Positions 11,163 through 22,309 of a stretch of 64,000 nt of DNA are shown here, piece by piece. Both the position numbers and the translations under genes were made by a program. How positions within the stretch are numbered: position 1 is the stretch's first letter; each line of letters starts with the position of its first letter. The DNA is from Atriophallophorus winterbourni (Eukaryota > Platyhelminthes > Trematoda > Plagiorchiida > Microphallidae), in the NCBI GenBank assembly GCA_013407085.1, contig JACCGJ010015051.1, forward strand, positions 1 through 64,000. Reading direction: 5' to 3'. A model generated the notes under the pieces. That model did no database searches. It had not been told where the DNA came from and worked only from the letters and a program-made list of their open reading frames with translations.

Positions 11163-11243
11163 CTTTGTGCTGTGCGGCTAACACCGTGCTAAATTGATTG
11201 ACCATGGGTAGTGAGCTGCATGCTGAAACACGCTGGAGTCTCG
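11163..11243 (+). repeat. SINE-like family, 5' fragment fused to an RTE relic
   Basis: Carries 'gtgcggctaacaccgtgcta' to 'cacgctggagtctc', then passes straight into RTE sequence at 'gctggagatattgcacgagg'. The RTE copy at 7140-7160 has 'cgctggatatattgaacgag' here, so the junction lies in a shared GCTGGA. Confidence 0.7.
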
Positions 11244-12740
11244 CTGGAGATATTGCACGAGGACGACAATCGTCCGTACGCTCGAACCCTGCCCGAAGTT
11301 TGGCAATATAATGCTTTCAATATCCAAACATATTTCTCGGGCACTCCATATCTCAGGAGACCGTTCCAAAGACTTTCGCAATCGATTAAATGGAATGCTG
11401 CTCGGATGTCAAAAAATACCACGATAGTTGGTCTACGAAATGCTTGGTGTTGCTACAGTAACTGACAGAGTGTGAAAATTTGATCTATGCACCCTCGACC
11501 GGCACGAAACCCAGTTTGCTCCTCACGGATTTGCTCTTCACGTTTGGTACTCAATCGGTGAAGCAGGATAGACGCCAGTATTTTAGGAGCTACTGAAATG
11601 AGACGGATACCCCGATGATTTTCACAAGAATTGCGCCATCCCTTTTTGAAAATCGGAGCAATTACTGATTCTCTCTAAGGGGTCGGAACGCGTTCCTCAG
11701 CCCATATGTTGGTGAACAGCGCATGAAGTTCGCGAACTAAAGCGAAACCGCCATCTTTGAACAATGGCGGTACCAAGGCACCAGCACCTGATGCATGATG
11801 GCGCCTAAGGCTCCGGAGTACACTGTAAATCTTTAATTGAGTCGGAGCCTCGAGAAAAATCGACCATGGGGTACAGCGTTGCGCATTCTCGAAATCTGTG
11901 GGTGCAGAAGGCCAGTTAAACTGCTTCGAAATATTCTGCCCATCGCTCCACGCGCCTGTGCATGTTAAAAACTGGCAAACCATTTGCTTCACGTATCAGC
12001 TCACTGATGCCTGGTCACCCGCTTCAAGTAGTTCGGATGAGTTAGAACAATTTTCTGAAATTGCCCACAGCTGCCGCAGATTCCATTTCCGTAGCCTTAG
12101 AACTCCACCAACTTTCCCTTTCGGTTCAAACTGGCAACCAGTTTACGTTTAATAAGCCTTCGTGACGCATCATGTATGCTGTCGGCAGAAAGCAACCGAC
12201 GTTGGTCTATTCGTTGGAGAGAATTCGCAGTGACCCAGTGTTGAGCTACACGGGAAGTCAGCCCCCAACTATTAAACGCGGCTGTTTTCAAGGAGGTTTG
12301 AATCCCGCCCCATTGTTTATCGATACTATTTTGGGGAACTGTAGAAAGATGCAAACTCAAATTGGCCTGAAACCTAAACACAAGCTAAGCAATCATTCGT
12401 CTTTGTCATTACGATGACAATCGAGACCAAACCTTCCACCCACGAAATGCTCGTTTAAAGATAGACGGCCGACACGTGCATTCATGTCTCCAGCTAGGAC
12501 AACGATGACACTCCTCGACGCAAGTCTAGTGAGTTCTTGTAATCTTACATAAAACTCATCCTTATCAAGTTCAGAGCTAGAATTAGTCGGAGCATAGGCA
12601 GCGACCACAAACAGGTTGCGGGATTGATTGCGTAATCCGCCTTTTTTGCGCGAACCCTGTAGTTTTACTGCACAAAGGCGACTGTCGACTGGGATCCAGT
12701 CTGACAGTGCGACCTCAGCTCGCTCACTCAAGATGACTTC
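11244..12740 (-). mobile_element. RTE-like LINE relic, copy 2 (endonuclease to RT motif A/B)
   Basis: Minus frames in order: 12393-12731 with ERAEVALSDWIPVDSRLCAV and VVLAGDMNARVG (apurinic-type endonuclease, GDMN box); 12097-12381, the connecting segment; 11675-11992 with VLRSLRRHHASGAGALVPP; then about 11650-11480 with a degraded RLISVAPKILAS and GFRAGRGCIDQ; and 11189-11422 with VFFDIRAAFHLIDCESLWNG and GVPEKYVWILKALYCQTS. It is the same family as 5985-7412. The 5' part of the endonuclease continues at 13850-14000 beyond inserted repeats. Frameshifts and stops make it inactive. Confidence 0.8.
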
Positions 12741-12778
12741 GACACCAGCTTACCATATACCATATATACCATATATAT

Positions 12779-12825
12779 GCACGGATGTGCAATCGTGCTG
12801 TGCTGCTAACACCGTGCTAAATTAT
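12779..12825 (+). repeat. SINE-like family, short 5' fragment
   Basis: 'gcacggatgtgcaatcgtgc' followed by 'taacaccgtgctaaatta', then directly into (TATG)n of the next, oppositely oriented copy. Confidence 0.7.
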
Positions 12826-13062
12826 ATGTATGTATGTATGAAATCACAAGCCTGATCCAGGCAAAGTGCCGTACAGTCAGAGACTGCACGTGGGCTAAGA
12901 TACTGTCAGGTTGCCCAGGAGTAGACAGACGTGAGAAAGAAAATAGAAATGGTAGTGAGACTCCAGCGTGTTTCAGCATGCAGCTCATTACCGGTGGCCA
13001 ATCAATTTAGCACGATGTTAGCCGCACAGCACATAAGTACTGTACTATTGCACATCCGTGCA
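12826..13062 (-). repeat. SINE-like family, full-length copy
   Basis: Runs from (TATG)n and 'aaatcacaagcctgatccag' to 'gcacatccgtgca', about 237 bp. It is one of the two most complete copies and can serve as a family reference. It ends 5'-to-5' against the next copy. Confidence 0.8.
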
Positions 13063-13225
13063 CACCGTGCTAAATTGATTGGCCAGAGGTAGTGAGCTGC
13101 GTGCTGTAACAGGCTGGAGTCTCACTACCATTTCCTGTTCTTTTTTCTTCCTCATATCTGTCTAGGCCTGGGCAAACTGACAGTATCTTTGCTTGGATCA
13201 GGCTTGTACTTTAATACCATACCAT
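13063..13225 (+). repeat. SINE-like family, copy with internal deletion
   Basis: From 'caccgtgctaaattgattgg' to 'ggatcaggcttgtactt', followed by a TACCA-type simple repeat to about 13230. The segment between 'cagtatct' and 'ttgcttggatc' is deleted. With 12826-13062 it forms an inverted pair. Confidence 0.7.
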
Positions 13226-13849
13226 ACCATAGATACCATGGCATCGTCATCAGTGGACATGCGTAGATAGTGTGACTTGCGTAAGTTCGAAAGGTTCCAA
13301 AGGTTGTCATAGCCAGGGGTGGCAATGGGGATAAGCTACCACTGTTTATAAAATGCTCCCATATGGCATGCGTCTCAAATAGCCTCTGACAACCAAGTCC
13401 AAGGCCTGCATGGGTGGCTCCCCGAGACCGGCGCAAATGCTTCTACCAACAGAAGGGGCGAGGGCGAGTGACTGGCGCCTGAAAACCAGTTTGCTTCGGG
13501 CAGATGTAGCTCGTTAGCTTGGGAGGGCATTTCATCTAAAGGAAGGAAAACCTTGATTTTAAACCTCTGCTGCCTTGCAGGATACCCGATTACGTGAACG
13601 GCTTCGGGAGAAATCCCTGAGGAAAAATCTGAAACAGAGTCTGGCAGACGGTTAGTTGGTGCACACCACTTTTTTCTGGCAACTCCCTGCTGCCTTGCAG
13701 GTCGCACTTGGTCGTGCAGAGGCTAGAGAAGCTGACTCGAACAAACGCCGAGTGGTGCTGGGGACGCCGCTTTGTATTCAAATTCCCAAGAATCTTCGTT
13801 GAAGCTGACTCATCCTCCAGGAGGAGATAGTCGCACAAAAGTAAAAGTA

Positions 13850-14170
13850 AAGTAAGTTAGACAATCGCGTAACTGAGCTAGAGTTATGCATGCGTGTTTC
13901 CGACAAACTGCACACATCGACATCGAGGCTATCAAGTGTGCGAGCCAAGGCTGCCTGCTATCCGATGCTAGCTAAAGTGCGTACATTAAACGTCGCTAAT
14001 TTGAATGGTACGTTTGTGCGGTAGAACGCTCTGAAGACATTCAAAGCAAGCAAAATATTCGAAGTGGCTGAATTTGGAAACCTCGATGAACAAGCTGCAC
14101 TTCTGTCAGGGCTACACTAAGAACCACAAAACGGAAAACAGTTAATAAAATGTTTGCATACAGTGTGAGA
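13850..14170 (-). mobile_element. RTE-like LINE, 5' endonuclease start (belongs with 11244-12740)
   Basis: Near 13870-13990 the minus strand gives degraded LAHLIASMSMCAVCRKH, matching the 'LARTLDSLSIDVCCVSET' type start of trematode RTE endonucleases. The sequence between here and 12740 holds three SINE-like repeats and about 600 bp (13230-13845) with no recognised content apart from a repeated 'tgcaaggcagcag'. Confidence 0.5.
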
Positions 14171-14229
14171 TCATTTTGAGCAGAGCGCGTGGGAGCATGG
14201 GATCTGTCATTTTACCTTTATTTTCATAA

Positions 14230-14520
14230 TTGCTTGTGGGCGTGATACTACGCGGTTGCTCAGGCCGAAGTAGTGGGTTGGCTTAGGGGGCCCCACCCGG
14301 AGCCTTTGGCTAAAAAGCCTGAACCATAGAGCAGTGGATTGAGTTTGTCTGGCTTCTATCCACCGACCTTCCTAGTATGAGTAGCTCTGCTCGCACCAAA
14401 AGACCACGCAGTAAAGCTCAATGGGTCATGAAGGTGCACAAACCATCGCACCACGTTAATTTCGAGTCTCAGCGCGACGATACAACAGATATGCTTAGGT
14501 TCAGCTTTGAATGAACTCTT
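14230..14520. repeat. Dispersed repeat, probably a LINE 5' region; second copy at 18930-19170
   Basis: 'accttcctagtatgagtagc' here parallels 'tcttcctggtataagttgct' at 19050-19070. A run of aligned blocks follows to 'cgcaccacgttaatttcgag' (14450-14470) and 'cgcatcatgctaattccgat' (19132-19151). It lies just beyond the 5' end of RTE copy 2, so it may be its untranslated leader. That is inference. Confidence 0.4.
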
Positions 14521-15199
14521 ATCATGAAAGACAGTATAAAATCGGTACCTTACCACCATACCATCCCGACGAAATCATGCTTGCAGAGTAAAGATAGGAT
14601 AGGGGCTTAACCTGCTGCATTTGTTTAAACAAATAAAACTCTTGCAACCCGTATTGAAACACCGTTGTAACTGACACTACCAGATAGTACTTACAACCTA
14701 ATTTAGTAGAATAATATCTGTAAGACAAGTTCCTTGTGTTTTCATTGTCCTGCAAACTTTCCTCCTCACTTTACTTGGCAACTTTTCGTGAATACAGATA
14801 AAATGTTTCGGCATGACCGCCAGCTAACACAGTCTTCAGACATATCCTTGAGTGTAACTGATTACCGCAGTATCAGATTTCAAAGACCTAGAAGACGGAC
14901 TGTGTCAATTTTGGAAAGACCGGAATTGGGCCTTCGATTTCCATGTCATCGTGTTTAGATCCCCTCGACTTAAGTGCATTCGGAATACGGACTCGTAAAG
15001 AGAACTATTTTCGAAAATCTATGGTCCGGCATCATCAATCTGTCTGCGTTGCCTGCTTGTTTATCTATATCGATGTTAATGCCGAAAAGCTCATGGGTTG
15101 CATCGTTGCGTACGCAATGTTACAGACTAACACTCATAATGTTACGACACGTTTTGTACCGATGTGAAATTTTGCAATACTTGTATACTGCATAGCTAG

Positions 15200-15383
15200 C
15201 ACCTTCCTAAAGTGATTGCCACCGGTAATGAGTTTCACGCGAAAACACGCTGTAGTCTCACTGTGATTCCAATTTTCATTTCTCATCTTTGTCTATGCTT
15301 TGACAACCTGACAGTATCACAACCCACGTGCAGTCGCTAAATGTGCAGCACATTGCCACCATCCAAGCTTGGAGTTCATACGT
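15200..15383 (+). repeat. SINE-like family, old copy
   Basis: Diverged but collinear: 'ttgccaccggtaatgagttt', 'acacgctgtagtctcact', 'caacctgacagtatca', 'cgtgcagtcgcta'. Ends near 'gttcatac'. Confidence 0.65.
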
Positions 15384-15742
15384 CGTACATGCATTGTGCG
15401 ACCAGCACAGCAGCACGAGTCTCAATGTCACATTGCAGACAGTGACAGTGCTTTCTGGCACTGAATGGATTTAGGTCGTCACCTCGGGTAAGACAGAATA
15501 CGAACTATTCTTTATTCTACACATTTTTGCGCAAAAATTCACTAAAATCTACTCGCGATTCCTTCTTCTTGTTTTAGATGCCCTCACAAATTTGTAATCG
15601 TATCCGAATTTCACAAAATCTATGTTACCGTATTTATCGTCAAAATTCTGCTCAGCTAACTTACCAAACCTATGTATGGCTTTTTTCAACTGTTTGTTTA
15701 ATTTTATAAGTTATTGGTCTCTGTCTCCTATCAGCCTAACCA

Positions 15743-16996
15743 ATGGACGATCTGTCGAATAACGATCCCACGTCTTCCGATACAGTGAACCGCGACGAAC
15801 CACCCTCTACATCTGCAACGCGCCCTTCAACGCTCAATATTCTTTTCGGCAACGGGAGTAAAGATTCCTCCATCCATTCTTTTCCGACATCCCTCGAAGA
15901 ACTGCAACCACTTTTTAAAAATGAAATAGAAAAGCTCATCCAACAATTCAAAGCATCTCCGCAAACCCCAGGCAGTTTTTTGAATCCTAAAAATGTAACT
16001 GAAGAACAAGAAATTTTTGTAAAGTAAGTGAATTTTCCATAATCTTTTTCTTCCAGTGCATTTAGCAAAAAGTTGGAGGAATTGCAAGAATCCAATAATC
16101 GGGCCACCATCGCTGCGACCCAAGATAATTGTTCAAACGTATTTAACGTTGGATTATCCGGAGTTGCTGCTCAGAAAATACCCGATTTTGCTGAAATGTG
16201 TCGGCAAGCTGTTCAGCAATCTCAAGGTTTAGTAAACCCTTCGATTTTGCTCTATTCGCCCATTAGTATCAATTCGAATGCTTCCGCTATCGCCCAGCTC
16301 TCTCAACAGTTGATTGGGCTTGACAGCCAAAAATCTACTGGAGCCAATACCTGTTTATCAGGACAAACCTCATTGGCTGTTCCGCTTTCGACTCCTAGCA
16401 AGGATACCACTACAATACAGCTTGCAAATGGATTGAAGTTCGAAATAAAGGCCAACAGTGTTTCTCAGGCATCAGTCCTCAAAATGCTTGGTCTGTCCAA
16501 TCCCCAAGAAGTTTGCCAATCAAATCAATCATCACAAATAGACCCTATTTCATGGTCATTGCCTACTCAAAACATTAGTACGACAGAGGGCATTAACTCA
16601 CAATCGCCACATGCAGATTCCATCAATGGACCATCTTCCACGACAAATAGTTTTGATTTGCTACAGCGACCTGCATCCTCTGGTTCTACGGGTTCTTCTG
16701 CTTCTCGCCCAAACAGTAGAGGCCCCCTTAACAATCGGATCGATATATGCCTTGATCCTACGGAGCAATATCGTATGCGGTTAGAACGCAAGCGAGCCAG
16801 GAATCGCGATGCCGCTCGGAAATGTCGCGAACGCAAGATCAGATTGATCAAGAGTTTGGAGAAAGATGTCTTTTATTTAACCGAAGAAAACAAATCTCTC
16901 CGATATCGCGTCTCCAGAAGCAAGACGGAAGTTGAACGCCTAAAGAATTTTGTCGTCGCTCATATTGAAAATAAATGCCCTGTACTCAATGCCTAG
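15743..16996 (+). CDS. jun: Jun-type AP-1 bZIP transcription factor (two exons)
   Basis: Exon 1 (15743-16023) and exon 2 (16057-16996) join across a 33-nt GTAAGT...CAG intron to give about 406 residues. A conserved N-terminal block, FLNPKNVTEEQEIFVNAFSK, spans the splice and matches the Jun 'PKNVTDEQE' region. The basic region near residues 335-360 contains ERKRARNRDAARKCRERKIR with the NxxAAxxCR DNA-contact signature. A leucine zipper follows (SLEKDVFYLTEENKSL and on), and the C-terminus HIENKCPVL resembles the Jun tail. It should act in the nucleus as a homodimer or with Fos at AP-1 sites, typically under JNK/MAPK control; several SP/TP sites are present. A splice-acceptor-like CTCCTATCAG ends at 15734, so an upstream 5' UTR exon is likely. 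ATTAAA at about 17358 is a possible poly(A) signal. No disruption is seen. Confidence 0.9.
16024..16056 (+). other. 33-nt intron of the Jun gene
   Basis: Begins GTAAGTG and ends TTTTTCTTCCAG. Removing it keeps the frame (phase 2) and restores the conserved Jun block, which supports real splicing. Very short introns of this size are known in trematodes. Confidence 0.85.
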
Positions 16997-17554
16997 CTGG
17001 TATTTTATTAAGTCTGCGTTACTTTAAATTTCGTCAATTATTTCTCGTTTTCGCACTTAGAGACTTACTGAACACTGATTTATCTTACTTTCAACGCACA
17101 CTCGCTCCTTCGTGATATTCTTATTGTTCATGATTACTTGCTTGTTGTTTCTTTATTCGCATAAATTCTTAGTCATTTCGCTACATTTCGAAATTTTCTA
17201 TATTTTATCGCATTACGTCAAGCTGTTTTAATCAATGCCTGCGTGGCATGCCCTAAAACAGTTGTTATAACAAACTGGAACCCGGTTAGTTGCCGTGCAC
17301 ATCATAAGTGCTAGTGAGCCATCCATGGATGGCACCTTCCGTACTTTGTAACCTCTATTAAATCACCGCTCGTTGTTTGACATTAAAATAGTGCATTCAC
17401 TTGAAAATATTATCTACGTGTATGAAAGCTGATTACTGAAAGGACATCATGCAGTACTGCAAAGTTAGCAAGCGTGTACTATTTATCACGCTCTTACTTG
17501 CATTCGATTTGTTTGTGTCAACCGCTCTTTCCAGTTAATTTGATTGAAGCCAGA

Positions 17555-18095
17555 TTGTTGTTAATAAGTAGTATATGACGTTCGAAAAGCAGAATGGAAG
17601 CACACAACCGGTTTCGCGGTTGTTGCCACTGTCTTTGTGCTAAACCCAATTATTTGTGAATTCAAGGATAAATCCTCATTTGCAAATTGAAATTTAGCTT
17701 CCATGTGGGGACTAAGCTAAGTCCCACAAGCGGTACAATGCAGCACCGGTAACTGTTTAGAATATTTGTCAGTAACAGTATCATGGTTAATTTTTGATTG
17801 AAGCCAGATTTTTATTAATAAGTAGAATATGACGTTCGAAAGGCAGGATGGAAGCACACAACCGGTTTTGCGGTTGTTGCCGCTCATCAGGTATGCGTAT
17901 CCGTGACCTGACATTCGAACGCCAATCTGACTGTGCTAAACCCAATTATCTGTGAATACGAGGATAAATCCTCATTTGCAAAAGGAAATTTAGCTTAGTC
18001 CCCACATGGAAGCTAAATTTCAATTTGCAAATGAGGATTTATCCTCGAATTCGCAAATAATTGGGTTTAGCACAAAGTCAGATCGGCGCTCTTCC
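17555..18095 (-). mobile_element. Hammerhead-ribozyme repeat: tandem dimer plus inverted partial copy
   Basis: Two direct units (about 17545-17710 and 17800-18000) share 'gattgaagccagat', 'ttaataagtag.atatgacg', 'ttcgaaa', 'acacaaccggtttcgcggtt' (unit 1) and 'gaggataaatcctcatttgc'. The distance between equivalent ribozyme cleavage positions is 254 bp. At 17990-18090 a third, inverted copy holds 'tttgcaaatgaggatttatc' and 'aataattgggtttagcac'. The same sequence recurs, reverse-complemented, at 59218-59427. No protein is encoded. Known relatives in behaviour are schistosome SINE-like hammerhead satellites, Penelope-element terminal repeats and retrozymes. Confidence 0.75.
17854..17896 (-). ncRNA. 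Hammerhead ribozyme motif, type I, with one core substitution
   Basis: Reading the minus strand: helix I 5' strand GCATAC, core CTGATGA, helix II GCGG/CCGC with loop CAACAA, then AAAA where GAAA is expected, helix III ACC/GGT with no loop, T at the cleavage position, and helix I 3' strand GTGTGC pairing with GCATAC through one G-T wobble. The G12-to-A change should abolish or strongly reduce cleavage. The neighbouring unit at 17600-17625 keeps GAAA but has lost CTGATGA by a deletion of about 45 bp. Confidence 0.8.
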
Positions 18096-18430
18096 CAGTT
18101 ACCTAACTAACCTTACCAACTAATTGTCGTGCCAAAGTATTGTGGTGCTCACATCCCCATCCCTTACACACACAATTGTCGTGCGGTTTGAAACTGGAAC
18201 AGCACGGTTTGACTAATCGTAACACGTTATAATGTGTTTTACTGGGATGAAAATAAACGTCGTCATCGGTAGCATTACATCAGTAGCAAGTACCAATTGC
18301 TTAATAAAATCTTATGCGTGGGGAATTTCGGCACTTAAAACGCTATGGATTTTTTATAAGTGTAAGCACACGCACATTGGAATGGAGTGCCTACGCCTTT
18401 ACTGATACATGTATACAATTACTTTTGTGG

Positions 18431-18510
18431 ACAAGTATGTATGTATGAAATCACAAGCCTGATCCAGGCAACGTGCCGCACAACTCAAGACTGCACGTAG
18501 GCTAAGAGCA
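18431..18510 (-). repeat. SINE-like family, 5'-truncated copy with TATG tail
   Basis: 'tatgtatgtatgaaatcaca', 'agcctgatccaggcaac', then about 40 bp of family sequence to 'gcacgtaggctaagag'. Confidence 0.7.
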
Positions 18511-18929
18511 AGTAGAGCGGTATTAGCACGATATTTTCCTTGTGGCTTTCACTGTGACGCCTAATGGCACGTTTTCAGTGCAGCCTCACTCGACAGTAAC
18601 TAATACTAATCAAACACGCCATTGAGTTCCATACTAGACTGTCGCCGGGTATGATTCAGAGAATTTTTAGAATGAGGTCTGCTCTCTGTATGTGTTGAGC
18701 CTCGATCGAGTGCATGTCGGCCGCCTATAGCGCCGCTGAAGAACAAGGGGTAAAATTAAAGAAGGGGTCAGAAAGAGCAGGATCAAAAGTAATGTTTTCG
18801 CTTACCCGCCCCACTGTATCCAACAGATAAACCAGACCGGTGTACTGTGGAGTTAGATTTTATTATACTCGCCAAAGGCTTTGGTCGATAACCTTAATTG
18901 TTCTACTGTCCAGATATAGGCGTCCTGGT

Positions 18930-19170
18930 AGTATGCAGGTTAGAATGCAACTTAGTTGCCCATTCTTAGATAAGAGACGAAATAGAGCTCTAGACTAAAG
19001 AGCCTTGCCGTTATGGCAGTGGCTTGAATTCACCTGAATTCTGTCTATTTATCTTCCTGGTATAAGTTGCTTTGCTTGTACCCGAAGCACCACTCAGTAT
19101 AGCTCGATGTGTCAAGGAGTCGCAATCCAGCGCATCATGCTAATTCCGATCCTATCTCGGTGGGACAATA
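18930..19170. repeat. Dispersed repeat, second copy of the 14230-14520 family
   Basis: See the blocks named for 14230-14520. It is diverged and non-coding. The 18510-18930 stretch before it shows nothing recognisable. Confidence 0.4.
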
Positions 19171-19435
19171 ATAAATACACTAGAAATATTTAGCTCAGAT
19201 TTCCATTACCCAAGCTTGTTTAGGCGACAAACATATTTATCGTTAGAACGATACTCTGTGGAAGCGTTGACTGGGTTTATGGATAGCGAGTGCCCTCGAC
19301 CTAGAGCGTGGCCGTAGCCTCGCATTTGAAAATGGCCTTTAGATACTTTATTTTGTTAAAGACAAATTACCATGAACTGCTCAGGTATAAAACCGGCAGA
19401 TCTATTTTAGCTATGTAAATTCGACAGTGGTAGTG

Positions 19436-19585
19436 ATCCGCTTGTGGAGCCAGGTTGAAGTTTCACTTCTCTTTTTATTTTCACTCACATCTGTCTAGGC
19501 CTGGGTAAACCGACAGTATCTTAGCCTACGTGCAATCCATGACTATGTGACACTGCTTTGACCAGGCTTATGATTCCATACCTAC
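19436..19585 (+). repeat. SINE-like family, old copy lacking the 5' end
   Basis: From 'gtggtagtgatccgct' through 'cacatctgtctaggcctggg' to 'ggcttatgattccatacct'. Confidence 0.65.
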
Positions 19586-19810
19586 ATATATTCAGTAGCT
19601 TTTACATTTTATTGGTTACAGGAAATGTTATACTCAAGTTTTAGTCGATAGAGTAGTGTGCTTACTGCAAACCAGTGCTTATGACAACTCGGACAGTGGA
19701 AAACTGTTACAACGGACGATCGGTAAGCGAAGCTGAATTCAGAATCCAAGCAGAGAGCCCTGTGTTGGTTTTGAAAACTTGTAGCTCAGGTACCGGATTG
19801 TAGGTCATCG

Positions 19811-20141
19811 TTGTTTTCCGAGCTGGTATGGTTGATTGTGGACGTTTCGTCATCAAACTAGATGACATCATCCCCGAAACTTCTTTCGATGCAACTGAGC
19901 GATGGGCATCATGCGAATTTATCTGCTGCGTTGCGACCTCGTTCATTCAATTGGACGGGGTCTACGGACCAATGAGAACACGCCAACGAGGACAGGCAAA
20001 TAACAGTAGACGAGGTCGCAACGCAGCAGATAAATTCGAATGATGCCCATCTCCCAGTTGCTTCGAAAGAAGTTTCGCTGATGGTGTCATCTAGTTTGAT
20101 CACGAAACGTCCGCAATCAACCATACCAGCTCGGAGAACAA
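19811..20141. repeat. Large inverted repeat (131-bp arms, 69-bp spacer)
   Basis: The left arm 19811-19941 is the reverse complement of 20011-20141 with roughly a dozen differences. Because of this, both strands encode nearly the same peptide: MVDCGRFVIKLDD then ETSF.AT.RWAS and FICCVATS, at 19828 on plus and 20124 on minus. I recognise no terminal duplication and no known family. It could be a foldback or MITE-like element, or two head-to-head copies of an unrelated repeat. Confidence 0.8.
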
Positions 20142-22305
20142 ATAATACCTACAGCCCTGTGGTGCTCTTAGCCAATCAAAATCGTCCATGACATTTTAAC
20201 CAATCAGGTTCCAGCGCGTTAAATTTTGCCCCACAATACGTACTCTTGGTTAATCTTGATCATTCTGGAATAATTGTTCGTGTTCTCATCTGGGGAATCA
20301 AGGCCAGCGGACAAAAGGACGGACCAAGCGACAGGCAATAATTCAAGGCATAATTTCATCAATCACTTAGCAGGAACTTAACAAAAACGGAGTAATCATT
20401 CAAAAATATCTGAATGTAATGGGTCTAATTTAGGTGTAAGACAACTGACGAACAAGTTTCCGGTTTTCATCGAAAAACCTGGCACGATGTTCCATCGAAT
20501 TTTGTCATTCGAGGCAGATCCTCCGCGTTTCGTGGAACCAGACACGTTTTCGTCCTGGAACGTAAACGAGTGTATGTTTGGTAAGAGTTTTGTTTGGGTA
20601 AATAACTTCGAACATCACGCAATCTCCTGTTACAGAAGGAGACTTTATCCTCATATACAAAATATTCAATAAACCAAACAATCTACAACGGCTTTTCACG
20701 CGACGGGACACGCTAAACTCTCGGACCTACGATCGCACGCTCGTAATGCTTCATTCCCGCCTAAACTACATACGTTATTTTTTATTCTATCCGTAACTTG
20801 GAATTGCTTGCCTCCTACCGTTACCTATCCAGCTTGCTTAATATCAAATCGTTCGTTTCCAGCGTTTGTATACATTACGTAATCTGATTTTTCAGCTTAC
20901 GTGCTTTCTTCAACGCGCATTTTAATCTTTACCATCCTATGGTTGTTGTTAAGCTTTTCAGACCATAAACACCTTGAATTATAAGAAAGGCCTGAAGTTT
21001 CATGAAATAGAAAGGATTAGCGTGCATGACCCTAATGTTCACGTGGATGAGGTAAGCAGGCTAAACTATTAAGGGATTAACACGTTATGCAGAGGGTGTA
21101 TAAATTTAACCTGATCTTGACTGTCTATCTTAGATAACAGGATTGGTCAGATAAATCTCATTTAACCTAAACCCTGTTCCCTTGATCTGGCGAAGCTTCT
21201 GTCTGGCGCAAAACATTACCGAAAATCTACTCTAGCCGGATGATTACAAAACGTCTTTTGGTGAATATGGTTCATCAATCGGTAACAAGCATTTACCAAT
21301 ATTTGTGTGGAGTTTCCATTGGTAAAAACAGTGCCCTACAAATGACGTTCATGGTGATTGCAATCGTGCTTTTGCTTACCACTGTGCCGGACCTAAACAT
21401 TTGACAGATCACACAAGACAGCTTTGCAGTTAAAATCGTTAAACGTTCATTCGGCAAGGAAACCAACTTAGTTAATCGTAAATAGTCGAATGCCAGTAAA
21501 AATGGCATGCACCCAGTTTGCAAAGAGCAATCCACTTACAGTGTGAATCGCTCGTGATCTCGAAGGCTTTCATAGTCACTAGACGATATGATTTGTTCGA
21601 AAAGGGTCTGCTTATTATAGCACCTTTACAGCTTCGTGTTGATGAAGCCGGTCCTTTGAGCTCATACGACTTGATAAGGAAGAAAATGAAGGGAGGAGGA
21701 TACTGAATGCAACGGAATACATGTCATTCGCAGATATAACTTAATGCAAGGTCTTCAATATGGATGACAACGCATGGCTTTCCATCGAACATGGCAGTGA
21801 CAAGTCGATGTAGCTATTAAAAGGAAGATCGAAAAGGCAAGAAAACAGGTAAAATCTTCACCCGACTGTCGCAAAAGCTATCAAGATGATAGCCTGGTTG
21901 CGTGAATTTGAGTGAATAAAATAAACGATTTCAAGGTCAGCAATTGGGTACATTAACAATCGATCATTAGCAAGCGGACCACCGTGTCCTGATTCGTGTT
22001 TCGAAAAACCGTTGAGTCGTTCGTTGTAACCTGTTAATGTTTGTGTACTCGTCACGCCAACATAATCGAGTCATAGTAACTATGCTGATCTGGATTAGTT
22101 TTGGCATTATCGCGTGTCAGCCACTCAAATTCGCGTCAATGGAGATAAATTTAGTGGCGTGATCCATTCTTTAAAAATCGACAGTACTTGGTATCACAAG
22201 CACAAATCGAAACCTGAATGAACGGAACAAGATGTTATGCATGTATCATTTGGCAGCGAAACTTGCCACCAGATCAGTGCAAGGAGAGTCAAACATGGTG
22301 CCGAC
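20142..22305. other. No supported gene
   Basis: Short ORFs occur (for example 20505-20711 minus and 21518-21706 plus), but none has a family resemblance, phased neighbours or convincing splice sites. I see no repeats here shared with the rest of the window. Confidence 0.4.
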
Positions 22306-22309
22306 AATC

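Noticed and set aside
20505..20711. 68-residue minus ORF (TGDCVMFEVIYPNKTL) as an exon
   Set aside because: Plausible composition, but no phased neighbours or family resemblance.
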